DNA of 64,000 nucleotides from the NCBI GenBank assembly GCA_032622095.1, contig CP136061.1, positions 215,482,373 through 215,546,372 of the forward strand, given 5' to 3'. Source of the stretch: Siphonodentalium dalli. Its lineage: Eukaryota > Mollusca > Scaphopoda > Gadilida > Siphonodentaliidae. Position numbers and translations under genes: made by a program. Positions 1 to 10,990 of the stretch are shown piece after piece. How positions within the stretch are numbered: position 1 is the stretch's first letter; each line of letters opens with the position of its first letter. The notes under the pieces were generated by a model that saw nothing but the letters and a program-made list of their open reading frames with translations, was not told the DNA's origin and searched no databases.

Positions 1-655
1 GTCGCCGACGAATTAATCATGATGACGCTGTGCTTCCGATATCTAACAATGATTTCATACTTATATTGCGAAAATTAAAGCATTGTTTACGACTGTCGGA
101 CGATGCCGTAAACACCCTGATTTGCGTCCACATTAAAATATGTGTCTGGTCTAGAAAGACAGATTGAAACTGTAGAAATTAACTCTACGTGGCATACAGA
201 AAGTATACTATAAATCGGGGTTGTGGAATAATTTATTGTCGTCCTCGGCTGTATTCTTTTATTCATAATAGTTCGCACAATTAAATGGTGACGGTTTACC
301 CAAAGTGAAGACAAGTTACATAATCACACACAAAAACGATTTTCGAAATCAAAATTTGCATTGTTTACGGTACCACTCTGCAGTATTAATGCCACGGTGT
401 AGCAATTATTGCTCGAGATTTAGGGGGACTTCAACCTGTACTGTAATATTTACTGTAAACCAGTGATGCAATATCACTGATCATCACTGCTATAAACCCA
501 CGGATTTGCGGGCACCGTGTGACATCAAAATGTAGGAAATGATTGTGTTGGCCTATCCTATTATATAAATTGGGTCTGGGAATAATTTATTTGGGACTTT
601 AAATAATCTTCTATTAATAATAGTTTATTATTAAACGAAGTTTGAATTGTCCGAT
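1..655. other. Intronic or flanking DNA, nothing recognised
   Basis: I see no convincing exon, RNA gene or repeat boundary here. The next exon of the minus-strand Tudor gene, which must start with one base completing an AG- codon, was looked for and not found, so it probably lies outside the window. Confidence 0.4.
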
Positions 656-790
656 ATTAACCAAATCGGAGATTTCAGTAGATCGGAGAAATTTACTAAT
701 AGGCCTACATTTATAAACTCCGATCAAATCGGAAATGTTTTCATATCGGAGAATACTCCGATTAAATCAATGGAATTCTTATGATAAAAA

Positions 791-994
791 CTCCGATCTG
801 AGAAATTTCAGCATGGACACCGACATCTTCCCGTTCGTGACACATCAGTATAAAACTGCGACTATGGAGTATTTATTGAACACAAACTGTCACTCCGATC
901 TGAGAAATTTCAGCATGGACATCGACATCTTCCCGTTCGCGACACATCAGTATAAAACTGCGACTATGGAGTATTTATTGAACACAAACTGTCC
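791..994. repeat. 102-bp tandem duplication, two units
   Basis: Two adjacent copies (791-892 and 893-994) start CTCCGATCTGAGAAATTTCA and differ at only a few bases. The unit is 34 codons long, so a plus-strand frame stays open across both copies. The two visible internal differences are amino-acid changing and nothing resembles a known domain, so I treat it as non-coding duplication. TCGGAG and CTCCGA motifs recur on both sides, as in transposon subterminal DNA. Confidence 0.75.
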
Positions 995-1034
995 TGCCAA
1001 TCATATCGACACAACAGCAATATTGACGGATATA

Positions 1035-1275
1035 ATGCTGCGATCTTGACGAAAACAAACACTGCGAAAATATGTCGAAACAGAACAGCGAACATTTGAG
1101 CAAAACTGCGAAACAAAACTGCGATAATTGCGAAAACATCGAACCAAGACAGCGAAAATGACGAAAAATTGACGAAAACGTAAAACGTTACGGCGTGCGA
1201 TAATGACGAAAAAACTCCGATAATGTCGAAAAAACGACGTCAATGACGCCACATTTTTCGCATTTTTTTCGCATA
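1035..1275. repeat. Cluster of TGACGAAAA / TGCGAAAA motifs
   Basis: The stretch is built largely from degenerate short motifs ending CGAAAA, in irregular phase, with the inverse TTTTCG at its right end. It resembles the subterminal binding-site clusters of DNA transposons. No inverted termini or target duplication were identified, so the type is open. Confidence 0.5.
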
Positions 1276-1304
1276 TGCGAAAGAGGTTTTGACATGCTCC
1301 CTAA

Positions 1305-1741
1305 GCACCCCTAAATTACTATTTATTTGGCTTCGGGGGTAAAAAATATTTGATTCGAGTCGAGGAACCCATCCTTCAAAGCTCAGAGTGATCAGATATC
1401 AATTTTTTAAATGTGTTAATTTTTGGAGATGTGGGCCACTTCCACGTCTCAAACGGACAAATTGCGGGTGTAAGATGGATAACTCTAAAATCAAGTGGTT
1501 ATTATTGTTAATAATAATCACTTGATTTTAGAGTTATCCATCTTACACCTGCAATTTGTCCGTAATTTGTCCGTTTGAGACGTGGAAGTGGCCCACATCT
1601 CCAAAAATTAACACATTTCTTAATTCGATATCTGATCACTCTGAGCTTTGAAGGATGGGTTCCTCGACTCGATTATAATATTTTTACCCCCAAAGCCAAA
1701 GAAATAGTAATTTAGGAGCTTCTAATTGGATTGAGTACCTT
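1305..1741. mobile_element. Long foldback MITE, copy 1
   Basis: Two arms of roughly 200 bp are inverted around a short AT-rich centre near 1510. The same sequence occurs at 7939-8415. The right end reads GATTGAGTACCTTTAA, as in the other copy, while the left end has lost the matching terminus. It contains no gene. Confidence 0.8.
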
Positions 1742-2048
1742 TAAATATGATAATTACATTTGGGCAGAAGTGAACGTTGAGCGCAGGAATTTTGCCACAC
1801 CAACATGTGATGTCAAGGTAACATCACTATATAAAAGTTCCTACTATTTAATGATATTTCCAACTGAAAATGCATTTTTATATTGATATTTTTTACTGAT
1901 ATAATTACATAGTATAAATACATTTGAGACGATCACAAACTTTTACGCTTCACGATTTATATTTGTGATTCAGCCCAAATTATATCACGAATGAATATTA
2001 TTCCTAAACTTTTATATTCTAAATACTCATTGACAAGAAGTTGCCTTT

Positions 2049-2119
2049 GGAAATGTTCAGACAATAAGTTCAAAAAACGACCATAGGTCGTTTGTTGAAC
2101 TTATTATCTGAACATTTCC
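2049..2119. repeat. Short foldback repeat
   Basis: GGAAATGTTCAGACAATAAG is inverted as CTTATTATCTGAACATTTCC around a short centre. Relatives are at 27262-27352 and, as a fragment, near 2940-2990. Confidence 0.7.
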
Positions 2120-2311
2120 CACCAATGGGTGAACATCACCATCATCACCATCTGGGAACTTAAATATTTGTCCAAGTCTGCCATAGACGATGAGACCACG
2201 CATAGTGAGGTCCTCAGAGGGTGAATTTAGTGATGTGTGAGCTAGCAACACTAAATTCACCCGCTGGGGACCTGATTCTGCAAATGTCCGGCACCATATG
2301 TTGAGGCCTGT
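2120..2311. mobile_element. Fragment of foldback hAT-like MITE (GAGGTCC family)
   Basis: It contains the family inverted module (GAGGTCCTCAGAGGGTGAAT and its reverse) and part of the internal region, but lacks the complete termini seen at 8768-9204. Confidence 0.65.
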
Positions 2312-2326
2312 ATGAAACTCTCAATT

Positions 2327-2520
2327 TACAGTAATGCCCTAAATAATCGACTCCTTAACCACATCAGAATTATGGGTAATTTTTAAGGATTTAATCAGAA
2401 ATATGGCTTGTGTGAGAGCTTTCCGATGAATGGCAACAATCCATATTTCCGACTAAATCCTGAAAAGTTACCCATAATTCTGCTGTGGTTAAGGAGTCGA
2501 TTATTTAGGGCATTACTGTA
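2327..2520. mobile_element. TA-flanked foldback MITE (CAGTAATGC family)
   Basis: The element starts TACAGTAATGCCCTAAATAA and ends with the inverted sequence through GCATTACTGTA, with long imperfect arms. TA at both edges fits a Tc1/mariner-type target duplication. Related copies are at 33529-33846, 41830-42061, 42166-42327, 51874-52030 and 58524-58693. Its edge is at intron position +9 of the neighbouring Tudor exon. Confidence 0.75.
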
Positions 2521-2528
2521 GTACATAC

Positions 2529-2652
2529 CTATCCTGTAATACACTGAGATCCCCTGACACAACATAGATTTGTAAGACCTTCTCCGTACAAACAAGGCTC
2601 CGGAACTCATCAATCGCCATCGCTGACCACAGTCGTGAAAGCCCTGCTCGAC
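2529..2652 (-). CDS. Tudor gene exon: C-terminal part of Tudor domain 2
   Basis: This exon was found by phase matching. The acceptor is CCTTTTAAG before 2652 and the donor is ATAG followed by GTATGT after 2529. It starts with two bases that join the single G left by exon 7654-6034, and the joined protein runs CKLAYIVPKGRAGLSRLWSA. The following DEFRSLVCTEKVLQIYVV stretch is the tryptophan-plus-helix and beta region that closes an extended Tudor domain (SN-like fold). It encodes 40 codons and ends with two bases (AG), so at least one more exon lies below 2529, outside the window or unrecognised. The longer open frame here, in another phase, is a shadow. A foldback MITE lies just downstream of its donor. 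Confidence 0.85.
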
Positions 2653-2939
2653 CTTAAAAGGAAAACATTTAACCGTTTCATAATGGGAGCTGTACAAAAA
2701 CACGTCGGTAACACTCAACAAAAACGACATGCTCACAGTTTATTACAACGGATAAGTTGATAATACAATGTTTTGGAGCTTCCTCTTTCAAATGGTATAT
2801 AATATGGCATATATTTTATATATGTGATCTGGGGGTTTGGAAATTAAGTGGCCCTTTAATAGAGAAATGGGATCCGAATAGGAATTCTACAGAAATCTAA
2901 TCAGATTATTGTCAACTTTTTAACCTTTTTTTTTAAACT

Positions 2940-3085
2940 AAATACTCATCGATGAGTAGTTCCCTTAGGAAATATCCAGATAATAATTGATAGATACTTC
3001 CCAGAAGAATAGGCTGTGGGGTAGCATCACTAAATCCACCCTCTGGGGACCTTATTCTGCAAATGTCAGACACACTATGTCAAGG
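2940..3085. mobile_element. Mixed MITE fragments
   Basis: A piece of the short foldback repeat (CTCATCGATGAGTAGTTCCC) is followed by half of the GAGGTCC-family module (CACCCTCTGGGGACCTTATT). Confidence 0.55.
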
Positions 3086-3392
3086 CTTGTTACCAAGGGC
3101 CATAACAATGAAAGAATTGAAAAAACAAAACAATGTGCATATTTTCCCCCCACCCGTCCAAGCTGCCTCATAAATATACTAAAGATATTTCAAAAGATAT
3201 GTATGATAACAGAGATCGAACGTTGCACAGATGCATACTTCACTCTAAGGGCCATAACTCATTCCATGTGGGCATATATTTCACCATGGCGGATTGATGG
3301 GCATATCAAAGATAATTGAAATTTGGTTTCCGATGAAAGTGTGAGTGAGCTCTAAAGTTGTTACAGATGAATGGAATCGCATTTGCACGGAC

Positions 3393-3480
3393 GGAACAAG
3401 CCATATTTCCAACTAAATCCTGAAAAGTTACCCATAATTCTACTGTGGTTAAGGAGTCGATTATTTAGGGCATTACTGTA
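3393..3480. mobile_element. Half copy of CAGTAATGC-family MITE
   Basis: This is one arm only, ending GATTATTTAGGGCATTACTG then TA. The opposite arm is absent. Confidence 0.65.
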
Positions 3481-3531
3481 TTTGTTGTATGGCCTCATGG
3501 CTGAGGTACTCTTAACCCTAAACATTTAGCC

Positions 3532-4440
3532 CATGGTTCCTGCACCTATTTTGTGATCAGATTCAAGGGTATTCCAGGAATATCAAAGGCAGGATTTAAG
3601 GGTTTTTCAAGGGTGCCCCCTCTGGAAATTCAGAGTATTCCAGGAGTAGGGTTGGCTGATACATAGTAGGGCTGCAACGATTCTTTGTGAATTCAATGTA
3701 TCGCGATACACTTTCAAACAAAATGCGTATCGTATCTTACCATGTGTATTGCAGTACAGGAAATCAAGTAAGTCTGAATATGGGCTACGTTAAAAAGTAA
3801 AACCTGCAATGATCTCTCAAGTTTACATGTATACTATGTATATTTGACTCATCTAGCCAAAACCTTGGAACTCTTTGAAGTTTTGACAGGGAACCTTATA
3901 ATGTGGAAAACATAACACAGGGAATATATTTCTTTGTTATGATCTGTTCCTTAATAATGTACTTCACTGTAGGTAAAGGTTCCAACTCGAAATTTCACGA
4001 TTTAAGTGACTTTGTGAGCGATTTTGCTTTGCATCACTTACAATTATGGAATTTCTCATGGGTAATTAATTCAATGTTTATTGAGATATCGTCTCACATA
4101 AATCATAGAAAAACATGCAATTTTGAGTTGGGACCTTCACCTACAGTGAAGTACATTATTAAGGAACAGATAATAACCACGAAATATATCCCCCAATTTT
4201 GGAAACAGCATTTTCAACACAGCAACTTTCATTTTAATACCAGGCCAACTAAATCAATTGTTCCAAATCCCGCGATTGTAATGGAACTCCAACTATACAA
4301 GGGTTTTCAACCATTTCAAGGATTTATTCATGGCTATTATTCAAGGGTTTTCAAGGAGTTAGGTGAAATCCAAGGGTATTGAAGGGCCTTGAAAATGGAT
4401 TTTCATATTGAAGGGTGTTCAAGGAGCTGCAAGAACCATG
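3532..4440. mobile_element. hAT-like element with 5-bp target duplication
   Basis: The termini are CATGGTTCCTGCA and the inverse of CATGGTTCTTGCA. TAGCC is directly repeated at 3527-3531 and 4441-4445. Subterminal TTCAAGGGTATT-like motifs match those of the element at 40851-41469. A segment of another foldback family lies inside. No transposase reading frame is visible. Confidence 0.7.
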
Positions 4441-5010
4441 TAGCCATTAATAACATTGTATGATAAATAATAGAGCTGCATAGTGTTGTTTTGGGTAAGT
4501 GATTATCACATGAGAGCAGACGGCGCAATCCGCTCGAGTGTGGAGATGACTAACCAAAACCAACGAGTGCGGCTCTTTCCTTATTACTAGATCATGCCAT
4601 GAATCTCTACTCTGGCTAATTCCCGTAGAGATGATATTCCACCAGTACAAAACCTGGGAACTTTTTGAAGTCAAAAACATTATTTGGGGAATATATTTCT
4701 TAGTTATTATCTGTTCCTTAATAATGTACTTCACTGTAAGTGAAGGTCCCAACTCAAAATTGCATATTTTTCTATACTTTTGTGAGCCGATATCGCAATA
4801 AACATTGAATTAATTACCCATGAGAAATTCCATAATTGTAAGTGATGCAAAGCAAAATCGCTCACAAAATCACTTAAATCATGAAATTTCGAGTTGGAAC
4901 CTTTAACGCAGTGAAGTACATTATTAAGGAACAGAAATATATTCCCTGTGTTATGTTTTCGACTTTATAAGGTTATCTGTCAAAACTTCAAAAAGTTCCA
5001 AGATTTTGTA
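3853..5010. repeat. Large nested inverted-repeat region
   Basis: The sequence at about 3853-4105 recurs inverted at about 4765-5007, with an inner pair near 4120-4200 and 4650-4770. All carry the motif TTCCTTAATAATGTACTTCA. Diverged fragments occur at 7700-7938 and 9740-9945. It partly overlaps the hAT-like element, so the order of insertion is unclear. Confidence 0.65.
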
Positions 5011-5083
5011 CGATATGATCTCTACGCGCATAGCTAAGAGTAGAGATTCATGGCATGATCTATACTTATTACATACCACAAAC

Positions 5084-5959
5084 CAGGGACCAGCCGAGAC
5101 GGCGACGTGGGCGACTTTTTCGCCCTAGCGCCGTCCGCTTCGCCTTATTTTTGCAGTCGGGCGAAGTTCAAGTCGCCCTGAAAATTCCAAAGTTGACTGA
5201 CGAAAATCGGCAAAATTCCCCAAATAATTTATGATAATTTACAACTGTCAACAGTGATTGCACACAATACTCCACTATCAGGGTGTTGTAAAACAATTAA
5301 CACCTGTATTGCTCCAATCTGGAAGCATGTTGACAACGGAGTCTGATTACTGGCAGCTGTGAAAACATCGTCGGGCCTCAAGTGTTAATCTGGTTGTTGT
5401 GATTTTTAGATTACCGTGATTACCACACCTTACAATGAAGATTACAACTCACAGCTCTCACAATGTGTCAGTTCATCACTCCCTCTATGGAGTTTGGTTA
5501 AAGAAATTTTAAAACAAATTCATTTGTGAAGCATATTAAATTTTCAAACGGGATTACTAATAGAGCGCAGTGAAAGTGTTCATGATTTCGTTTCGTTTCG
5601 GTTTGATAAATATTGTTGGCATTTTTTTAAACCCGAAAAATATGAAATAAAATCTTGTCATTCTCCCACAATTACGATATAAAATGCTGCTATCCTCTCA
5701 CAATTATGTTTGGGTATTATTAATAGTTATTAGGGTCATGAAGTGAACATAAAGACTCCATATTTCAACCATTGTTTCATAAGTTTAATTGACATATTAC
5801 ATCTCTCCTATTTTCGTTCTATAGCGACTCCTGTCGTAGTACTGTTCAATTTAAGTTTTGTAGACTCACTTCGCCCTATAGAACGGCCACTTCGCCTTAT
5901 TTTGATAGTAGTAGGGCGAAGTCATTTCGCCCTGAAAATATGGTCTAGGCTGGTCCCTG
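5084..5959. mobile_element. Non-autonomous hAT element (8-bp duplication)
   Basis: The 12-bp inverted termini are CAGGGACCAGCC and GGCTGGTCCCTG. CCACAAAC is repeated exactly at 5076-5083 and 5960-5967, the 8-bp duplication of hAT elements. Inside each end is a related ~65-bp block rich in TTCGCCCT/GGGCGAA. No transposase is encoded. It lies in the intron just after the Tudor exon ending at 6034. Confidence 0.9.
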
Positions 5960-6033
5960 CCACAAACAAAAGTGATAATATTTTTCGAATCAAAATTAGT
6001 TTTTAAGACATATTTTTTGGCTAAAAATCTCAC

Positions 6034-7654
6034 CTTTAGGAACAATGTAAGCCAATTTACAAGGAATAGCGACACATGGAATCTCCAGTTGCTCTTCTGT
6101 GAGTGGATAAACTTTTGAAACGTGAGCCCACTCCTTGTCCCCAAAGTCAACATAGAACACCAAGACCTTCTCGACCTCGGTCTGTGAACTCTGAAGGTCA
6201 ATCACAACCCCACGATAGTACTTCTTGTCAAAGTTGTGCTGCGTGCAACAAGGCCGTCCAATTTCGGGGACAAAGTGTCGATTTAGGTCTGCGAGATCGT
6301 GCCTCGATTTTCCTTCAATGTAACGGTTCACATCGCGGGTAAGCTTGTCCATGAACTTCGCCGAGTCGAGTGTCACAAGATGAACGAAGAACAAGTCAGG
6401 TGATTCCACAGCTGCCATCATGATTGCCTTATGCGCGGACGGGTCGGCAAGATCATCGGGTATCTGAGGTAGTGCAACAACTTGCGATTCCCCTGACGAA
6501 GGTAACACTCCATCAGAGTTCTTATCATTGGCGACATTTCCAGAAGTGGAACCTGATCCCTTTTGTTTTGGTATAGCACCCTTTGACTCAGATTTGTCTT
6601 CTTGAGAACTGTTCTCTTCAGGATGCACACACTGTGAACCAGTGGTCACATGACTAGCATCGCCTTGCTCGCTATTGACCTTGAGTTGGTCAAAGCTTGA
6701 GCTTTCATCCTTGGTCGGGTCACACATAGAAGAGCTATAACCGTTTGCAACAGAATTTACAGCATGTCTGTCTACATGTCCATCAAAATGTCCAGGACTA
6801 GATGACTCCGACTTAAAGTGAGTCTTAGTTTTTTGGATAGTACCAAACTCATTATATTCAACCTTTCCTTGTGGTTTTGACTTTGATTCTGCGCTCTCAT
6901 CACGTTGATCGTCATTAATATGAGGCTTACTTCCTGGAATTAAATCAATACTGGAAGGTCGGTCAGAAGCGGAGCGATCATCACTGACTGGTGGACCAGA
7001 ATCCATTGCCGATACTGAAGAATTTTCAGGCATCACACGTTTATAATTGGTCATCTTTCCACGCTCAAGTCCTGCCTTATTTTCGTCAACTTTCTTCATT
7101 ACGCCAAGAGCATTCACATCTTCAACCTCTTTGATTTTCATCTTGTCCTTTTTGTTTTTCGGTTTTGAACCAGAGTTACTTTTTTTTCGTTTACCAGATG
7201 TACTACTCGAATCCGATTCACAAGATTTGTCAGTAACGGGTGGACTCGAGGCAAACGCCAGCAGGCCGCTCTGGGGCGTTACCGGTGTTGAAGCAGGTGG
7301 CATTTCAATTTGTGGCAACATATGACTTCCGGTAGCTGTCGGCGAGATATTAATAGGAACTGTATTCGTAAGTATTGTGTCAATTAGGAACAGTAATTCT
7401 GTGTTGTTGCATCGTTTGACAAATGGCTGCGTCAAGAGTACCGAACTGACGTCGATGCATTCAAATTGAGGAGCGTAACCTTGGCGATGAATCTGTCTGA
7501 AGAAGTTCAGTGTCACGATTGTTGGAAAGAGTTTATCTGTGTGTTGGTCTGTTACGATTGTGCTGCATGACATTGCTTTATTTAAAATGAGGTCTCGGAA
7601 AAACTTGTTTGTTTCTGGGTGCCACTTCAAACCACCAGTCTGGTAAGGCTGGAC
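6034..7654 (-). CDS. Tudor gene exon: end of Tudor 1, linker, most of Tudor 2
   Basis: The acceptor TTTTAG precedes 7654 and the donor AAAG/GTGAGA follows 6034, giving 540 codons plus one base. The first ~80 codons (VQPYQTGGLKWHPETNKFFR onward) complete Tudor domain 1. A ~300-residue Ser/Lys/Glu-rich disordered linker follows, with a basic patch GKRKKSNSGSKPKNKKDK that could be a nuclear signal or RNA-binding tail. From about residue 385 Tudor domain 2 begins. It includes RPCCTQHNFDKKYYRGVVID, the strand VLVFYVDFGDKEW and CVAIPCKLAYIVPKG. In place of the common DYGN motif it has DFGD, which may weaken dimethyl-arginine binding. The true exon starts eight codons before the first in-frame ATG. 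Confidence 0.9.
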
Positions 7655-7699
7655 CTAAAATACAAAGAGTGATACCAAATAAACAATTTCACAACAGAA

Positions 7700-7938
7700 T
7701 ATCCCTTGAGATCATATTCCACCCCCTCAAAACCTGGGAAAGTTTTGATGCTCTGACTGTACTGACAAGGAACTTTATAAGACCAAATAAAAAATATTAT
7801 TTGAGTGTCAGAGGCCGCCGCATTGAAATAAATTGCCCAAATTGGACGTTTTATTTTGATTTTGATTTTTTCAAAAATTATTTCGGTATGTTTTTACCAA
7901 CATGTCCATTGAGCATTAATTGCAAAATACATGAACTC
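7700..7938. repeat. Fragment of the 3.9-5.0 kb inverted-repeat family
   Basis: The blocks AAAACCTGGGAAAGTTTTGA and GGAACTTTATAAGACC match the arms of the repeat at 3853-5010. Termini are missing. Confidence 0.5.
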
Positions 7939-8415
7939 TTAAAGGTACTCAATCCGATCAGAGAGTCCTATATTACTATTTATTTGGCTTTGGGGGTAAA
8001 AAATATTTGATTCGAGTCGAGGAACCCACCCATCAATGCTCAGAGTGATTAGATATCGATTTTTGAAATCTATTAATTTTCGGAGATCTGTCCCACAAGT
8101 TAGCAGAACCACGTGCTCAAAACGGACAAATTGCGGGTGTAAGATGGATAGCTCTAAAATCAAGTGCTTACTATTAACAATAACAACCACTTGATTTTAG
8201 AGTTATCCATCTTACATCCGCAATTTGTCTGTTTCGATCATGTGATTCTGCCAACTTGTGGGCTACATCTCCGAAAATTAATAGATTTCAAAAATCGATA
8301 TCTAATCACTCTGAGCTTTGATGGGTGGGTTCCTCGACTCGAATCAAATATTTTTTAACCCCAAAGCCAAAGAAATAGTAATATAGGACCCACTAATCAG
8401 ATTGAGTACCTTTAA
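7939..8415. mobile_element. Long foldback MITE, copy 2, TTAA-flanked
   Basis: The ends are TTAAAGGTACTCAATC and GATTGAGTACCTTTAA, so TTAA stands at both edges. Arms of about 200 bp meet at a short AT-rich loop near 8175. Copy 1 is at 1305-1741. Confidence 0.8.
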
Positions 8416-8439
8416 CATATCTCTATATAATGTGTGAAG

Positions 8440-8680
8440 ATTGACTATCATGTATACATATAGTGACATACAACATTAAGTAGATGACTACATTGAAGAA
8501 AATGATTAGCTGATCATCACAGTCTGGTGTACTAATTAACTCCAGAACAATTGAAAGGCACTGGAGGAAATTTAGGATCATGTTATAATGGAGAGGCGTC
8601 AATTTATAGACAAGAATAACAACTGTGAATAGTCAGGGGCATTAGAACATTATAGCTAATCCCTGTCATATACTTAATTT
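8440..8680. repeat. Interspersed repeat (ATATAGTGACATACAAC family)
   Basis: This is the reverse orientation of similar blocks at 16900-17120 and 25890-26150, recognised by GTATACATATAGTGAC and the later TCTATAAATTGACACC-type segment. Its type is unknown. Confidence 0.5.
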
Positions 8681-8767
8681 TAGCTCATTGTAATTAATAT
8701 ACCAGAATATGTTTGTCACCACATCCGGTTGTAACTAGCAATCTGATTTAATCACCATATCCCCCGT

Positions 8768-9204
8768 CAAGCCTGCAAATACTGTGTCTGTCATTTGCAG
8801 AATGAGGTCCCCAGAGGGTGAATTTAGTGATGCTATCCCGCATAGCGGGCTAGCATCACCAAATTCACCCTCAGGAGACCTCATTCTGCTTAGGCTTCAT
8901 CTTCTGGGAAGTATTTATTGTATCAAATTAACATTGTTTTTAGTTACGTTTTCCCTTCTGGGAAGTTTCTATATCCCCTAATTTGCAGAAGGTAAACTCC
9001 ATAATCGAGGTGCCCAATGGGTGAACATCACCAACTTCAACTGGGGAACTTCAATCTGATCCTAGGTCTGCCATAGCAGTTGAGGGCCTTAGTAGAATGA
9101 GGTCCCCAGAGGGTGAATTTAGTGATGCTAGCCCGCTATGCGGGATAGCGTCACCCTCTGGGGACCTCATTCTGCAAATGACAGACACGCTATTTGCAGG
9201 CTTG
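8768..9204. mobile_element. Intact foldback hAT-like MITE (GAGGTCC family)
   Basis: This is the reference copy. It has inverted ends CAAGCCTGCAAATA and TATTTGCAGGCTTG, and an exact 8-bp duplication TCCCCCGT at 8760-8767 and 9205-9212. Each end carries a palindrome built on GAGGTCCCCAGAGGGTGAAT, flanking a unique centre. It is non-coding. Confidence 0.88.
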
Positions 9205-9439
9205 TCCCCCGTCACCCTCGACAGCAGGATATAAGAGAACGTGCACGATACATCGAGGGTATAATGAGCACATGAAACATCCAGGGTATATGAATGACCC
9301 TTGAACTAACAGTTTCCACCAATCATGACGTTGCTCTCGCATGCCGAGTTTGACATCACCTGACACTGGATCCTTGGGTCGGCTACTGAATTATTATTAT
9401 TGGTGTAAATTAATAGGAGAATCTATGAAAAACATGGCT

Positions 9440-9740
9440 ATTGTTGTGGGGACAAAATCATCATCTGACAACATCGTGGGGTACATGGAGATTTAATACC
9501 AAGATGTTTCTTTTTGAACCCCTTGGCTCCACCTCGGGTTTCAAAATCGACATCCAGGTATGTTGCCGAAGATAACTAATAATATGCATTACAAAGTTCC
9601 CTCTACATTTTCTGACTATTACTAGACAAGGGAAGCTATTATAATCCATTCTTACGATGTGCACAAAATACAAAAAATAAAAATAAAGTCCTCCCTCCCT
9701 CATTGATTCAGAAAAAAAATTGTCTTGAGACTCGAATAAT
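9440..9740. repeat. Interspersed repeat fragment
   Basis: It shares the CTCCCTCCCTCATTGATTCA block and the following GACTCGAATAA with 16800-16930, in inverted orientation, and with 25262-25440. No termini were resolved. Confidence 0.5.
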
Positions 9741-10080
9741 TTTTATTTTGGCCTAACATTGAAAAAACAATACAAGGAATTTATTACTTTGTTAACACCT
9801 GCTCCTAAATAATGTATTTCATAGAAGGGGATGGTCCCAGCTAGAGATTACATGTTTTAAGCAACTTTTGTGAGCCAATTTCGCAACAAACATTGGATTG
9901 ATTACCAGAGGAAAATTATATATGCGAGTCTCTAATGCACTAGCTTACAATGTGAAGGTAAATATTGTTAGGCCAATGTATTTGGTTATATATGCGAGGC
10001 TCCCTATGAGAGACTTGCATATATAAGAGAATGCACTGGCACAGGGATTTCGCAAAATTGAGTTAACCCATTCCAACATT
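9740..10080. mobile_element. Fused fragments: inverted-repeat family and TTATATATGCGAG MITE
   Basis: The left half matches the 3.9-5.0 kb repeat (CCTAAATAATGTATTTCA). The right half contains the MITE palindrome arms ending in a GGCACAGGG-type edge. No clean TTAA pair was found. Confidence 0.5.
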
Positions 10081-10143
10081 TGATGTGAGGTTCTAATTCA
10101 ATTCAATTTAGGTACTAGGCCAGTCCAAAACTCAAGAGAGAGA

Positions 10144-10588
10144 AAAGCCTTGAAATAGTGTGTGGCATTTGCAGAATGAGATCCCCCAAAGGGTGAATTT
10201 AGTGAAAATATCCCGCACAGCGAGCTAGCATCACCAAATTCAACATCTGGGGACCTCATTCTGCTTAGACTTGTCTTCTTGGAAGTATCTAGTCTCAAAT
10301 TAACATTGTTTTTAGTTAATTTTCCCCTTGTGTTCAGTTTCTATATTCCCTAATTTGCAGAAGATAATATGCATAATCGAGGTGACTAATGGGTGAAGAT
10401 CACCATCTTCAACTGGGAAACTTCAATCTGATCCTAGGTCTCACACAGCAGTTGAGACCTAAACAGAATGAGATTCTCAGAGGGTAAATTTGGTATGCTA
10501 GCTTGTGATGCCATGTGGGATAGCGTCACTAAATTCACCCTCTGGGGACCTCATTATGCAAAGGTCAGATACAATATTTCCAGGCTTG
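10144..10588. mobile_element. GAGGTCC-family foldback MITE
   Basis: This is a full-length relative of 8768-9204, with flanking 8-mers GAGAGAGA and GAAAGAGA (7 of 8 equal). Confidence 0.75.
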
Positions 10589-10652
10589 GAAAGAGAGGGA
10601 TACTTAATAGTCCTTGAACTCATTCTGAAAGTTCAAATAACCAGGGACAAAT

Positions 10653-10990
10653 TTAACCCTTTACCCAACAAAACGGCCAAAACCGGCCAAATAAAGCTTC
10701 AACAGCCTAAAATATCTTCGGTCTGTCTCAATAGAACCATACAAATATGGATATCATTGGAACCGGCTCCTTGACCACATTGTGATAGTTACAGTTATGC
10801 CCTGTGCCAATGCATTCTCTTATATATGCGAGTCGACCATAGGTCGCCTCGCATATATAAGAGAATGCATTGGCCTAAAAAAATGTGTTAAGCCAATGCA
10901 TTCTCTTATATATGCGAGGCGACCTATGGTCGACTCGCATATATAAGAGAATGCATTGGCACAGGGCCTTTCTGTTGGGTAAAGGGTTAA
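10653..10990. mobile_element. piggyBac-like MITE, shell 1
   Basis: It starts TTAACCCTTTACCCAACA and ends TGTTGGGTAAAGGGTTAA. TTAA target sites, CCC/GGG termini and a double palindrome built on TGCATTCTCTTATATATGCG fit a non-autonomous piggyBac-type element. Other shell-1 copies are at 20517-20860, 22627-23011 and 43416-46653. Confidence 0.85.

Noticed and set aside
735-1049. 104-codon plus-strand frame with two 34-residue repeats
   Set aside because: It is produced by a 102-bp tandem duplication. The visible differences change amino acids and there is no splice or domain support.
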